A stretch of 5,768 bases of DNA from NCBI GenBank assembly GCA_016867955.1, contig VGIE01000168.1, forward strand, positions 1 through 5,768, given 5' to 3'. The DNA comes from Betaproteobacteria bacterium. Its GTDB lineage: Bacteria; Pseudomonadota; Gammaproteobacteria; Burkholderiales; SG8-39. The notes beneath the pieces were generated by a model. That model worked only from the letters and a program-made list of their open reading frames with translations, did not search any database and was not told where the DNA came from. Below, piece by piece: positions 1 through 5,667 of this stretch (positions are counted from its first letter, which is position 1; each line of letters starts with the position of its first letter). The position numbers were made by a program, and so were the translations under genes.

Positions 1-748
1 CCTGCACCGAGCCGATTTCGCCCGCGACGCGATCCACATTGGCGATGAGGTTGCCATCCATGATCTGCACGTGTTCGGTATCGTACATGAGCTTCACGGC
101 GGGTGAGTCGAGCGCCTTGACGATGAGGAGGGCTTCGCCGAGGTGCGTGACAAGGTTGTCCGGCCGGCGCGGCTGGTTGACGTGCTCCACCACCAGGACG
201 ACGCCGGCCTTCTCGACTATGCCGCGCACAGCGCGAAGGTTGTCGACCATGTTGCCCAGCTGCCACCACAGCGGCAGCGAGTGGATGCGTTCTGTGACGA
301 CAACGATGTTGCGGCCGTTGATGCGCCTGGCGAGCTCGACCGACGCCTTGACCTCCTTCATGATGGCTTCGCGCATGCCCGGCTCGTTGGAACCCCAGCG
401 GATCGTGTAGGGCCGCTTCTGGTTGACGAAGCAGCCGAGCGCCATGTCGTGGCGCTCCAGCGCCTTTGCAATGCGGTTCTGCTCCGATTTGCTGCGGTAC
501 TTGATATTGTTGTCAAGCACGCCGGCAAAGCCCAGGTGCGCCATCAGGCGGATGTTCTCCACCGGGTCGGCCGTGCCCAGGGTATGCAGGAAGAACGGCT
601 GCTGGATGTCCGGGAAGCCGATATGCGGCGCGAAGCGCAGCTTCCATTTCTGCGGCTGCAGTTTGGCTGCCGCTGCACTGCGCTTCCCGCCGCCGGTGCG
701 ACCTTCGCGATCGCCGCCCCTCCGCCCTGCCTTCTTGTTCCCGCCCAT
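1..748 (-). CDS. Hydroxypyruvate isomerase-like TIM-barrel protein (C-terminus cut by window edge)
   Basis: The frame is open from the ATG at 748 to the left edge, giving 249 codons without a stop. AGGAG at 759-763 lies 10 nt before the ATG. The product resembles the xylose-isomerase-like TIM-barrel superfamily, nearest to hydroxypyruvate isomerase (Hyi-like). Supporting stretches are RFAPHIGF (38-45) opening the barrel, VVEHVN (186-191) with the presumed metal-ligand Glu188, and VKLMYDTEHVQIMDGNL (218-234), which matches the family's YD-x-x-H-x-Q signature (Asp223, His226, Gln228). Residues 1-35 form an unusual extension rich in Gly, Lys, Arg and Ala, with no hydrophobic segment, so it is not a signal peptide. 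No in-frame ATG, GTG or TTG lies between it and Met69, so the extension is probably translated. The protein is probably a soluble sugar or keto-acid isomerase/epimerase; its substrate is unknown. The gene follows the GlcG-like gene by 29 nt on the same strand, suggesting cotranscription. The fold assignment is firm, the exact reaction is not. Confidence 0.85.
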   Translation of the reverse strand, partial: MGGNKKAGRRGGDREGRTGGGKRSAAAAKLQPQKWKLRFAPHIGFPDIQQPFFLHTLGTADPVENIRLMAHLGFAGVLDNNIKYRSKSEQNRIAKALERHDMALGCFVNQKRPYTIRWGSNEPGMREAIMKEVKASVELARRINGRNIVVVTERIHSLPLWWQLGNMVDNLRAVRGIVEKAGVVLVVEHVNQPRRPDNLVTHLGEALLIVKALDSPAVKLMYDTEHVQIMDGNLIANVDRVAGEIGSVQ

Positions 749-777
749 GCTTTCAATTCTCCTGGTCGCAGGACCGC

Positions 778-1179
778 TCAGGTTCCAAGTGCGTCGATGC
801 CCACCTGCGCAACCCGCTCGTCCTCTGCCGCGGCGGCTCCCGACACGCCGACACCGCCCACGCACTCGCCCAGCACCATGATGGGCAGGCCACCCTGCAC
901 CGTTGCGTAACCCAGGGTCAGCATGTGGGTCTGGCCGGCCTCGATGCGTTCCTGCCACATCTTGGTCGAGCGCCGGCTGAGCGCCGCGCTGCGGCCCTTG
1001 GACTGCGCGATGTTGACATTACCCGCCGTGGCGCCGTCCAGCACCGCCAGCGCCTGCAGGTTGCCGGCGTCGTCGAACACCGTGATCGCCACGGCCCACT
1101 TGTGCTTCGCGGCTTCGGCTTCGGCCGCCTCCATGATCTTCTTCACGTCGGCGCGGGTCATGCAGGGTCTGGTCTTCAT
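778..1179 (-). CDS. GlcG/HbpS family (DUF336-type) heme-binding-like protein
   Basis: The protein has 133 residues, a usual single-domain length for the GlcG/HbpS (PduO C-terminal-like) family. Visible family features are the strand AVAITVFDDAGNL (29-41), the LDGA segment (47-50), the helix AQSKGRSAALS (58-68), then GGLPIMV (96-102) and the diagnostic GGVGVSGAAAAEDERVAQVG (108-127). Family members bind heme or cobalamin-like ligands or act as accessory proteins near glycolate or diol catabolism; many remain without a proven reaction. GGAGAGG at 1182-1188 supports the ATG at 1179. Met7 (position 1161) is a possible alternative start, but has a less convincing ribosome site. The protein is likely cytoplasmic, as no signal peptide is visible. 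It is the first gene of a leftward pair with the isomerase-like gene and diverges from the ABM-like gene. A role linked to that isomerase is inferred from position only. Confidence 0.9.
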   Translation of the reverse strand: MKTRPCMTRADVKKIMEAAEAEAAKHKWAVAITVFDDAGNLQALAVLDGATAGNVNIAQSKGRSAALSRRSTKMWQERIEAGQTHMLTLGYATVQGGLPIMVLGECVGGVGVSGAAAAEDERVAQVGIDALGT

Positions 1180-1251
1180 CGCCTCTCCAATGGGTCATGA
1201 TTTTTTGTAAGCTGTGCTCGCATCATTCTATCCGGAAGGAGCCGCAGTCCC
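1180..1251. promoter_or_regulatory. Divergent intergenic region with a weak leftward -10 candidate
   Basis: This 72-bp gap separates the divergent GlcG-like and ABM-like genes, so it must serve both unless transcription enters from elsewhere. It is visibly more AT-rich than its surroundings, with a T6 run at 1201-1206. On the minus strand TAGAAT (1225-1230) matches five of six bases of a -10 box and would leave a leader of about 38 nt before 1179, but no good -35 sits 15-18 bp upstream. For the plus strand I could not find a convincing -10. Both ribosome sites lie inside the region (1182-1188 for the minus gene, GGAAGGAG at 1234-1241 for the plus gene). Confidence 0.35.
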
Positions 1252-1548
1252 ATGCCGCCATTCGCCATCACCGCCGACTTTCACATCCACCACGGGCGCA
1301 TGCCCGATTTCCTGCCACTCGTGCTGGACAACGCACGCTCGTCGCAGCGCAACGAGCCCGGGTGCCGCCGATTCGACGTGCTGATCCCGCAGGCGGGCTC
1401 CGACTGGCTGCGCCTCTACGAGATCTACGACAGCGAAGCGGACTTCGACGTGCATTGCCGGACGCCGCACTTCCTTGCGTTTAAGGCCGCCACCGGCGAC
1501 ATGGTCGCCCGATTGGTCGTCGAGCGCTTCGCGCTGGCCGGCCAGTGA
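1252..1548 (+). CDS. ABM-domain protein, LsrG/YgiN-like putative quinol monooxygenase or isomerase
   Basis: The protein has 98 residues, the usual length for a single antibiotic-biosynthesis-monooxygenase (ABM) ferredoxin-like domain. It shows the family pattern clearly: N27 and S30-S31 followed by NEPGCRRFDVL (34-44), then LRLYEIYDSEADFDVHCR (53-70) and TPHF (71-74), with His68 and His73 in the positions where the family carries its active-site histidines. The TPHF block and RFDVL are close to LsrG, which isomerises phospho-AI-2, but no lsr genes lie nearby, so that role is not supported. Other members (YgiN-type) oxidise quinols without metal or flavin. GGAAGGAG at 1234-1241 sits 10 nt before the ATG. 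The stop is followed 19 nt later by the racemase-fold gene, so the two probably form one transcript. Family is near certain; reaction is unknown. Confidence 0.9.
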   Translation: MPPFAITADFHIHHGRMPDFLPLVLDNARSSQRNEPGCRRFDVLIPQAGSDWLRLYEIYDSEADFDVHCRTPHFLAFKAATGDMVARLVVERFALAGQ

Positions 1549-1567
1549 CGCACTGCGTGGCCACCGC

Positions 1568-2239
1568 ATGAGGCACCGCATTGCATCGATCCATCCGTTG
1601 CAGCCCGCAATGCGCGCCGCGCAGGACGCGTTCCGCCGGCACTGGCCCGACGCGCACTGCATCAACCTGCTCGACGACTCCCTTCCCGACGACTTGCGCT
1701 GTGCCGGCCCGCTGGATGCGGGCATCCGCCGCCGCATCACGACGCTCTTGCACTATGCCGCCGGCCTGCAGGTCGATGGCATCCTGTTCACGGGATCGGG
1801 CTTCGGGCCCCTGCTCGACGAACTGGCCCCCGCGCTCGGCGTGCCGCTGCTGAAGCCGAACCAGGCGATGTACGACGAGGCGCATGCGCTGGCCGCAGCG
1901 CGCAGTGGCCGGCTGGGCATGCTGGTAACCTTTCCGGAAGCAGCCGCAGCCATGCAGCAGGATTTCGAGGCCTCGAGGCCGGCCGGGCAGCCAGCCTCGC
2001 GGCTGGAGATCGCCTGCGCGCCGGACGCCCTCGACCGCCTGCTCGAAGGCGACCCGATGGAACACAACCGCCTGCTGGCGGAGGCCGCCGCCGCCCTGCG
2101 GCATTGCGATGCCATCCTGCTGGCGCAGTTCTCGTCGGCGCAGGCCGCGCCCGAGGTTGCCGCCGCGAGCGGCCTGCCCGTTCTCACCAGCCCGGACAGC
2201 GCCGTGAAAAAGCTTCGCGTGTTGATCGAAGGGCGTTGA
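1568..2239 (+). CDS. Asp/Glu racemase-superfamily protein with both catalytic Cys positions replaced
   Basis: The protein has 223 residues when read from the ATG at 1568, matching the usual 210-250 for this fold. The frame is open further upstream, but that would overlap the ABM-like gene and add residues with no family look; the start at 1568 has only a weak ribosome site (GTGG at 1557-1560), so coupling to the upstream gene is likely. Two pseudo-symmetric halves are visible: VDGILFTGSGFGPL (69-82) at the first active-site strand and CDAILLAQFSSAQAAP (180-195) at the second, followed by GLPVLTSPDSAVKKL (202-216). In glutamate, aspartate and hydantoin racemases these strands carry the two catalytic cysteines; here they read TGSG and AQFSS. 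Cysteines at 31, 45, 150 and 180 lie outside these positions. It may be a lyase, decarboxylase-like or non-racemising member. The superfamily is secure; substrate and reaction are not. Confidence 0.85.
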   Translation: MRHRIASIHPLQPAMRAAQDAFRRHWPDAHCINLLDDSLPDDLRCAGPLDAGIRRRITTLLHYAAGLQVDGILFTGSGFGPLLDELAPALGVPLLKPNQAMYDEAHALAAARSGRLGMLVTFPEAAAAMQQDFEASRPAGQPASRLEIACAPDALDRLLEGDPMEHNRLLAEAAAALRHCDAILLAQFSSAQAAPEVAAASGLPVLTSPDSAVKKLRVLIEGR

Positions 2240-2256
2240 GCCCCCAACCGCCTTTC

Positions 2257-3249
2257 TCAGGCGCCAATCGCGACCACCACGCGGCCGCGCGCCTGCCCCT
2301 TGATGAAGGGCTCGAAGGCGCCCGGCAGATCCCTAAAAGCGATGGTGCGCGTGAGTTCCCTCAGGTGACGCGGCTTCATGCTCCCCGCCAGCCGTTCCCA
2401 CACCTTCTGCCGCATGGCATAGGGCGTCGTCGCCGAGTTCACGCCCAGCAGGCAGACGCCGCGCAGGATGAAGGGCGCCACGGTGGTATTGAAGGTCATG
2501 CTGGCCGCAAGGCCGATACTGGCGATGGTGCTGTTCTCCATCATGGTGCTGGCGATCCAGGACAGCACGTCGCCGCCGAGGTTGTCCACTGCCCCGGCCC
2601 AGCGTGCCGAATCCAGCGGGCGGATCTTCGACAGGTCGAGACTCTGGCGCAGCAGCACTTCCTTCGCGCCCAGCCCCTTGAGGTAATCCGACTCGGCTTC
2701 CTTGCCGGTCAGTGCGGTGACCGTGTAGCCCATCGAAGCCAGCAGGTCGATGGAAACGGAACCCACGCCGCCAGTTGCGCCGGTGACGATGACCGGCCCG
2801 TTGGCAGGAGCGAGGCCGTTGTGCTCCATCAGCATGATGCCGAGTCCCGCGGTGTAGCCCGCCGTGCCCAGTGCCATGGCGTCGAAATCGCTCATGCCCT
2901 TCGGCATCGGCACCACCCACGCCGCCGGCACGCGCGCGTATTCGGCGTATCCACCGTCGTGCGAGACGCCGAGGTCGTAGCTGGTGGCGATGACGGCATC
3001 GCCCGGCCTGAAGCGCGGGTCGGCGGACTCGGCCACCGTGCCGGACATGTCGATGCCGCCCACGCAGGGAAAACGCCGGATTACCCTGCCGGCGCCGGTC
3101 GCTGCCAGCGCGTCCTTGAAATTGATGCTCGAGTAGGAGACCTTGATGACCACTTCGCCTTTATCGAGATCGTTGAACGACATTTCCTCGAAACGCGGCG
3201 CGGTCTTCTTGTTCTCTTCGTAGATGCGGTACGCGGTGAACTTTCCCAT
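2257..3249 (-). CDS. acuI: AcuI/YhdH-type acrylyl-CoA reductase (NADPH), MDR superfamily
   Basis: The protein has 330 residues from the ATG at 3249, the normal length for the AcuI/YhdH branch of zinc-independent medium-chain dehydrogenases/reductases. Known members reduce acryloyl-CoA to propionyl-CoA with NADPH, removing a toxic electrophile. Features: a GroES-like N-terminal domain with SYSSINFKDALAATG (38-52), the GGIDMSGTV block (64-72), LGTAGYTAG (127-135), the Rossmann glycine motif VTGATGGVGS (155-164), and LRGVCLLGVNSATTP (262-276). No cysteine cluster for structural zinc is present. AAGGA (3259-3263) lies 9 nt before 3249. A longer frame from a GTG at 3336 was set aside because it would translate through the promoter candidate and add 29 residues unlike the family. 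It ends 17 bp from the convergent racemase-fold gene and stands alone, transcribed from its own promoter. It suggests the neighbouring pathway passes through acrylyl-CoA or a similar enoyl-CoA; that link is inference. Confidence 0.93.
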   Translation of the reverse strand: MGKFTAYRIYEENKKTAPRFEEMSFNDLDKGEVVIKVSYSSINFKDALAATGAGRVIRRFPCVGGIDMSGTVAESADPRFRPGDAVIATSYDLGVSHDGGYAEYARVPAAWVVPMPKGMSDFDAMALGTAGYTAGLGIMLMEHNGLAPANGPVIVTGATGGVGSVSIDLLASMGYTVTALTGKEAESDYLKGLGAKEVLLRQSLDLSKIRPLDSARWAGAVDNLGGDVLSWIASTMMENSTIASIGLAASMTFNTTVAPFILRGVCLLGVNSATTPYAMRQKVWERLAGSMKPRHLRELTRTIAFRDLPGAFEPFIKGQARGRVVVAIGA

Positions 3250-3275
3250 GCTGGGAATCCTTGTCGTGGGTGGCT

Positions 3276-3300
3276 GCCGGAGCGCATGCGCCATGCCGGC
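3276..3300. repeat. Inverted repeat with inner palindrome in the acuI leader
   Basis: Arms GCCGG (3276-3280) and CCGGC (3296-3300) flank a perfect 10-bp palindrome, GCGCATGCGC (3282-3291). If transcription of acuI begins downstream of the -10 at 3324-3329, this lies in its leader of about 68 nt, roughly 27 nt before the start codon. It could be a hairpin in RNA or a protein-binding site in DNA. In GC-rich DNA short dyads arise by chance, so function is uncertain. Confidence 0.3.
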
Positions 3301-3323
3301 GTCTGGGGGTGTTCCTCGCGGCG

Positions 3324-3332
3324 AGTATAGCA
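3324..3332 (-). promoter_or_regulatory. Extended -10 promoter candidate for acuI
   Basis: Read on the minus strand the bases are TGCTATACT: a TG-n extension followed by TATACT, five of six matches to the sigma-70 -10 box. No good -35 is found at 16-18 bp; a GACA-containing hexamer is present but about 20 bp away, which fits the weaker -35 need of extended -10 promoters. Transcription would start near 3317 and leave a leader of about 68 nt before the ATG at 3249. Confidence 0.5.
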
Positions 3333-3363
3333 ACACACTCCGGCCCGCCTGTCGGCCAGCCAG

Positions 3364-3392
3364 GCCGCATGGATCGCGGCTTCCCGCATGGA
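3364..3392. repeat. 9-bp direct repeat with overlapping 17-bp dyad: operator candidate
   Basis: CCGCATGGA occurs exactly twice, at 3365-3373 and 3384-3392, 19 bp start to start. The first copy overlaps a dyad, GCCGC (3364-3368) and GCGGC (3376-3380) separated by 7 bp. Relative to a start near 3417 for the hydrolase gene, the copies sit near -52 and -33, positions typical of activator or repressor sites. The function is inferred from location and repetition only. Confidence 0.4.
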
Positions 3393-3401
3393 CGCTTTGC
3401 T

Positions 3402-3410
3402 TGACATAAT
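3402..3410 (+). promoter_or_regulatory. Extended -10 promoter candidate for the amidohydrolase gene
   Basis: TGACATAAT is a TG-n extension followed by CATAAT, five of six matches to a sigma-70 -10 box. The overlapping TTGACA at 3401-3406 looks like a perfect -35, but 17 bp downstream of it there is only G-rich ribosome-site sequence, so I read it as chance overlap. A weak -35 (TTCCCG, 3381-3386) sits 18 bp upstream. The inferred start near 3417 gives a leader of about 20 nt. Confidence 0.5.
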
Positions 3411-3437
3411 GCCCGCTCCACAGGGAGGGGGATCAGC

Positions 3438-4352
3438 GTGAGCACGGCATTCGAGATCGTCGATTCCCATCATCACCTGATGGAGCTGGGCAAGTCCTCC
3501 TATGCATGGCTGCGGCCGGGAGCGATGCACCGCTACGGCAAGGTCGATCCCATCAGCCGCGACTACCTTCCGCGGGACTATCGCGCAGACACCTCGCTGT
3601 ACCGCATCGTCGCCGACGTGCACGTCGAGGGGCATCGCGACCACCATCACGATCCGATCGACGAGACCCGCTGGCTGGCGGAACTGCACCGCGAGACCGG
3701 GATCCCAACTGTGTGCATCGGCAGCGCGTCGCTCGAAGCCGACAACGTCGCCGAGGTGCTGGCCGGGCACGCCGCCTACGCATTCGCGCGCGGCATCCGC
3801 AGCAGCCCGGAGGCGCAGGCGCTGCTCGGCCCCAATGCCACCAGCAGGAGCGTGTCAATGGACGACCGCAATTGGCGCGATGGCTTTGCCATGCTGGAAA
3901 AGCACGGATTCGTCTGCGACCTGCTCGGTCTCTACCCGCGGATGGAGAAAGTGGTCCGGCTGGCGCGCGACTTCCCGCGTACCACCATCATCCTGAACCA
4001 CATGGCCTACCCGCCAGCAGACCTGAACGCCGAGGGCATGGCGGCATGGCGCAAGTCGATGGAACTCGTCGCGCCCTGCGGCAATGTCTTCATGAAGGTT
4101 TCGGGCATGTGCCTGGGCGGGCCGCCGTGGCGCGCGGAAAACCACCTCCAGCCGATCCGCGACGTGCTCGCGATCCTCGGCCCCGCGCGCTGCATGTTCG
4201 GCAGCAATTTCCCCGTGGACCGGCTGGCAGGCAGCTTTGCCACCATCGTCAAGGGCATGCGCGCGGCGGTGTCGCACCTGAGCGAGGCCGAACAGCGCGG
4301 CTTTTTCCGCGACAACGCGGCGCGTGTCTATGGCATCGCGCTGGCTGCCTGA
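3438..4352 (+). CDS. Amidohydrolase-2 family metal-dependent hydrolase (lactonase/decarboxylase-like)
   Basis: The protein has 304 residues, a usual length for the amidohydrolase-2 (PF04909-type) TIM-barrel family, which includes lactonases such as the L-fuconolactonase and 2-pyrone-4,6-dicarboxylate lactonase groups, and decarboxylases. It opens with IVDSHHHL (7-14), giving the H-x-H metal site (His11, His13) on strand 1. VADVHVEGH (58-66) supplies family-typical His62 and Glu64; NHMAYP (187-192) has the strand-level His188; FMKVSG (218-223) and FGSNFPVDR (254-262) end with the conserved Asp261. A histidine-rich patch HRDHHHD (66-72) follows the second strand. The start is GTG, backed by the strong ribosome site AGGGAGGGGG (3422-3431), 6 nt before the GTG. 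No signal peptide is visible, so the enzyme is presumably cytoplasmic. It has its own promoter candidate and diverges from acuI. Lactone or ester hydrolysis is my preferred reading; a decarboxylase is not excluded. Confidence 0.9.
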   Translation: MSTAFEIVDSHHHLMELGKSSYAWLRPGAMHRYGKVDPISRDYLPRDYRADTSLYRIVADVHVEGHRDHHHDPIDETRWLAELHRETGIPTVCIGSASLEADNVAEVLAGHAAYAFARGIRSSPEAQALLGPNATSRSVSMDDRNWRDGFAMLEKHGFVCDLLGLYPRMEKVVRLARDFPRTTIILNHMAYPPADLNAEGMAAWRKSMELVAPCGNVFMKVSGMCLGGPPWRAENHLQPIRDVLAILGPARCMFGSNFPVDRLAGSFATIVKGMRAAVSHLSEAEQRGFFRDNAARVYGIALAA

Positions 4353-4418
4353 TGCCCGGCCCGGCAGGGCCTGCGGGACAGCGGCCACGCGGCCTCCAGA
4401 TCGACGAAAGCCCCGAGC
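4353..4418. other. Convergent intergenic gap with GC-rich inverted repeats, no clear terminator
   Basis: This 66-bp gap lies between the convergent hydrolase and SDR genes. It holds a short perfect hairpin, GGCCC (4358-4362) and GGGCC (4367-4371) with a 4-base loop, an alternative imperfect stem across 4360-4377, and GGCC/GGCC around 4383-4394. Neither strand shows a T tract after a stem, so I cannot call an intrinsic terminator. Rho-dependent ending or a bidirectional structural stop are possible. Confidence 0.25.
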
Positions 4419-5165
4419 CTACTGCGCGACGTAGCCGCCATCCACGAGCAGCGAATGCCCCGTGATGAACGAGGCGTCGTCAGAGGCAAGAAAGGCGATG
4501 GCCTTGGCGACTTCCAAAGGCTTGCCCAACCGCCCCAGCGGATGCCGCGCCGCAAGGTCGCCGAGGTCCGCTCTAGTGCCCGGGGGGAGGCCCTTCATGC
4601 CGCTCTCCATGAATCCCGGGCACACGGCGTTGACGCGGATGCCGTCCTTCGCATAGTCCAGCGCGGTGGCGCGGGTCATGTTGACCACCGCTCCCTTGGA
4701 AGAGGCGTAGGACACGGCACCTTGCACGGCCACCACGCCCATGATCGAGGCCGTATTGACGATGGCGCCGCCGCCTGAAGCCTTCATGGCGGCATGCGCG
4801 TGCTTGGCGCAGAGGAAGACCCCGGTCAGGTTGACGCCGAGGATGCGCTCCCACTCGGCGAGCGGCGTGTCGTTGGTGCGGCCGCGGCCGGGTACGCCCG
4901 CGTTGGACACCATGACGTCGAGGCGCCCCCAGCGGTCGGTCGCCGCCTTCACCAAAGCAATCACGTCGGACTCCTTGCCGACATTCGCCTCGCAGAACAC
5001 GACTTCGCGACCGTCTTTCGACAGTTCGGCCGCCACCCTGGCGACATCGGCGCCGAGATCCGCGAGCAGCACCTTGGCGCCTTCCGAGGCGAGCTGCCAT
5101 GCCGTGGCACGGCCGATTTCGCCGGTACCGCCTGTGATGATGGCCACCTTGTTCTTGAAACGCAT
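4419..5165 (-). CDS. Classical SDR family NAD(P)-dependent oxidoreductase (3-oxoacyl-ACP reductase-like)
   Basis: The protein has 248 residues, the standard length for a classical short-chain dehydrogenase/reductase. The whole signature set is present: cofactor motif TGGTGEIG (11-18), acidic Asp36 after strand 2 favouring NAD over NADP, NAG (88-90), Asn112 of the NLTG stretch, catalytic Ser140, and Y-x-x-x-K at Tyr153/Lys157, then PGFMES (183-188) and the C-terminal ITGHSLLVDGGY (234-245). It should interconvert a secondary alcohol and ketone on a small substrate. FabG-like annotations are common for such proteins, but the catabolic setting suggests a pathway dehydrogenase rather than fatty-acid synthesis. 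A run of G on the coding strand (5168-5175) is the likely ribosome site. It follows the NTF2-like gene by 37 nt on the same strand, so it is probably the last gene of that operon. Confidence 0.95.
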   Translation of the reverse strand: MRFKNKVAIITGGTGEIGRATAWQLASEGAKVLLADLGADVARVAAELSKDGREVVFCEANVGKESDVIALVKAATDRWGRLDVMVSNAGVPGRGRTNDTPLAEWERILGVNLTGVFLCAKHAHAAMKASGGGAIVNTASIMGVVAVQGAVSYASSKGAVVNMTRATALDYAKDGIRVNAVCPGFMESGMKGLPPGTRADLGDLAARHPLGRLGKPLEVAKAIAFLASDDASFITGHSLLVDGGYVAQ

Positions 5166-5202
5166 GCGCCCCCCCTCGAGTTGTCTCGTCAGAAATTCCT
5201 GG

Positions 5203-5667
5203 TCAGGCCCCGGGCACCGGGATCAGCCCGGGCGGCAGTTCCGCTCCCTGCTGCACCGACACCCGCCGGACGAAACGCCAGCGCCCGCCCTGCCGCTCGA
5301 AGCGCGCGTAATAGCGGCCCGTCGCCGTTACCTCCAGCGCGCCCGGCGTGATGTGGGCAATGATGAAATCCCACCAGGCGTTCGCCCGGTCACCCTGGAT
5401 GTCGATGACCGGATGGCCCCCGAAATGCATGCCGCGCGACTCGGCCGTGCGCAGGCCCCTGGTGGTTTCACTCACCTGCCGCACGATTTCGTCGCGCCCG
5501 CGCACGATCCATGCGCCGGGCTTGGTCGCCCCCGGCTTGTAGAGGCCCGGCAGCGAGATCCATTCGGCGTCCTCGGCAAAGAGCTGCCCCCACTCTGCAA
5601 AACGCCCGTCGTCAAGCAGGTGGGCATAGAGCGCGATGACGCGGCGGACTGCTTCGAGGTCATTCAT
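5203..5667 (-). CDS. NTF2/SnoaL-like family protein
   Basis: The protein has 154 residues, a typical single cone-shaped alpha+beta domain. Family features are the N-terminal helix VRRVIALYAHLLDDGRFAEWGQLFAEDAEW (7-36 in outline), RGRDEI (56-61), the central strand SRGMHFGGHPVIDIQGDRANAWW (77-99 in outline) with His81 and His85, and the last sheet GRYYARFERQGGRWRFVRRVSV (117-138 in outline). Members include dehydratases, isomerases and the small subunits of ring-hydroxylating enzymes, along with many of unknown role; the pocket residues here do not settle which. I chose the ATG at 5667 because AGGAG (5677-5681) lies 9 nt upstream and homologous-looking sequence begins there; a longer frame from 5745 adds 26 residues with no family look. 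Its ATG overlaps the stop of the upstream frame (ATGA), which suggests translational coupling, and the SDR gene follows. It may act on the same substrate as that SDR. Confidence 0.88.
   Translation of the reverse strand: MNDLEAVRRVIALYAHLLDDGRFAEWGQLFAEDAEWISLPGLYKPGATKPGAWIVRGRDEIVRQVSETTRGLRTAESRGMHFGGHPVIDIQGDRANAWWDFIIAHITPGALEVTATGRYYARFERQGGRWRFVRRVSVQQGAELPPGLIPVPGA

Noticed and set aside
143..910. A 255-codon plus-strand frame over the left edge genes
   Set aside because: Antisense to the isomerase-like and GlcG-like genes; no family features and no ribosome site.
1252..1548. LsrG and an AI-2 (lsr) processing operon
   Set aside because: The TPHF and RFDVL segments resemble LsrG, but no lsrK, lsrR, lsrF or transporter gene is nearby, and ABM proteins are widespread with other roles.
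1475..1567. Upstream extension of the racemase-fold frame
   Set aside because: It would overlap the ABM-like gene by more than 70 bp, and the extra residues do not resemble the family N-terminus, which begins at the ATG at 1568.
2104..3330. A 408-codon open frame on the plus strand, antisense to acuI
   Set aside because: It lies opposite a gene with complete AcuI motifs, and its translation is rich in Arg, His, Gly and Ala without any recognisable domain. Long shadow frames are expected in GC-rich DNA.
3250..3336. GTG start at 3336 for acuI
   Set aside because: It would place the extended -10 candidate inside the coding sequence and add 29 residues not seen in the family; the ATG at 3249 has a ribosome site.
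3401..3406. TTGACA as a -35 box for the amidohydrolase gene
   Set aside because: At 16-18 bp downstream there is only the G-rich ribosome site, so no -10 can pair with it. The same bases fit better as part of an extended -10.
4358..4394. Intrinsic terminator between the convergent genes
   Set aside because: Stems are short and no T run follows on either strand, so it is reported only as inverted repeats.
3506..4465. A 319-codon plus-strand frame overlapping the amidohydrolase
   Set aside because: Arg/Pro/Gly-rich shadow of the real gene, which has the full metal-site motif set in another frame.
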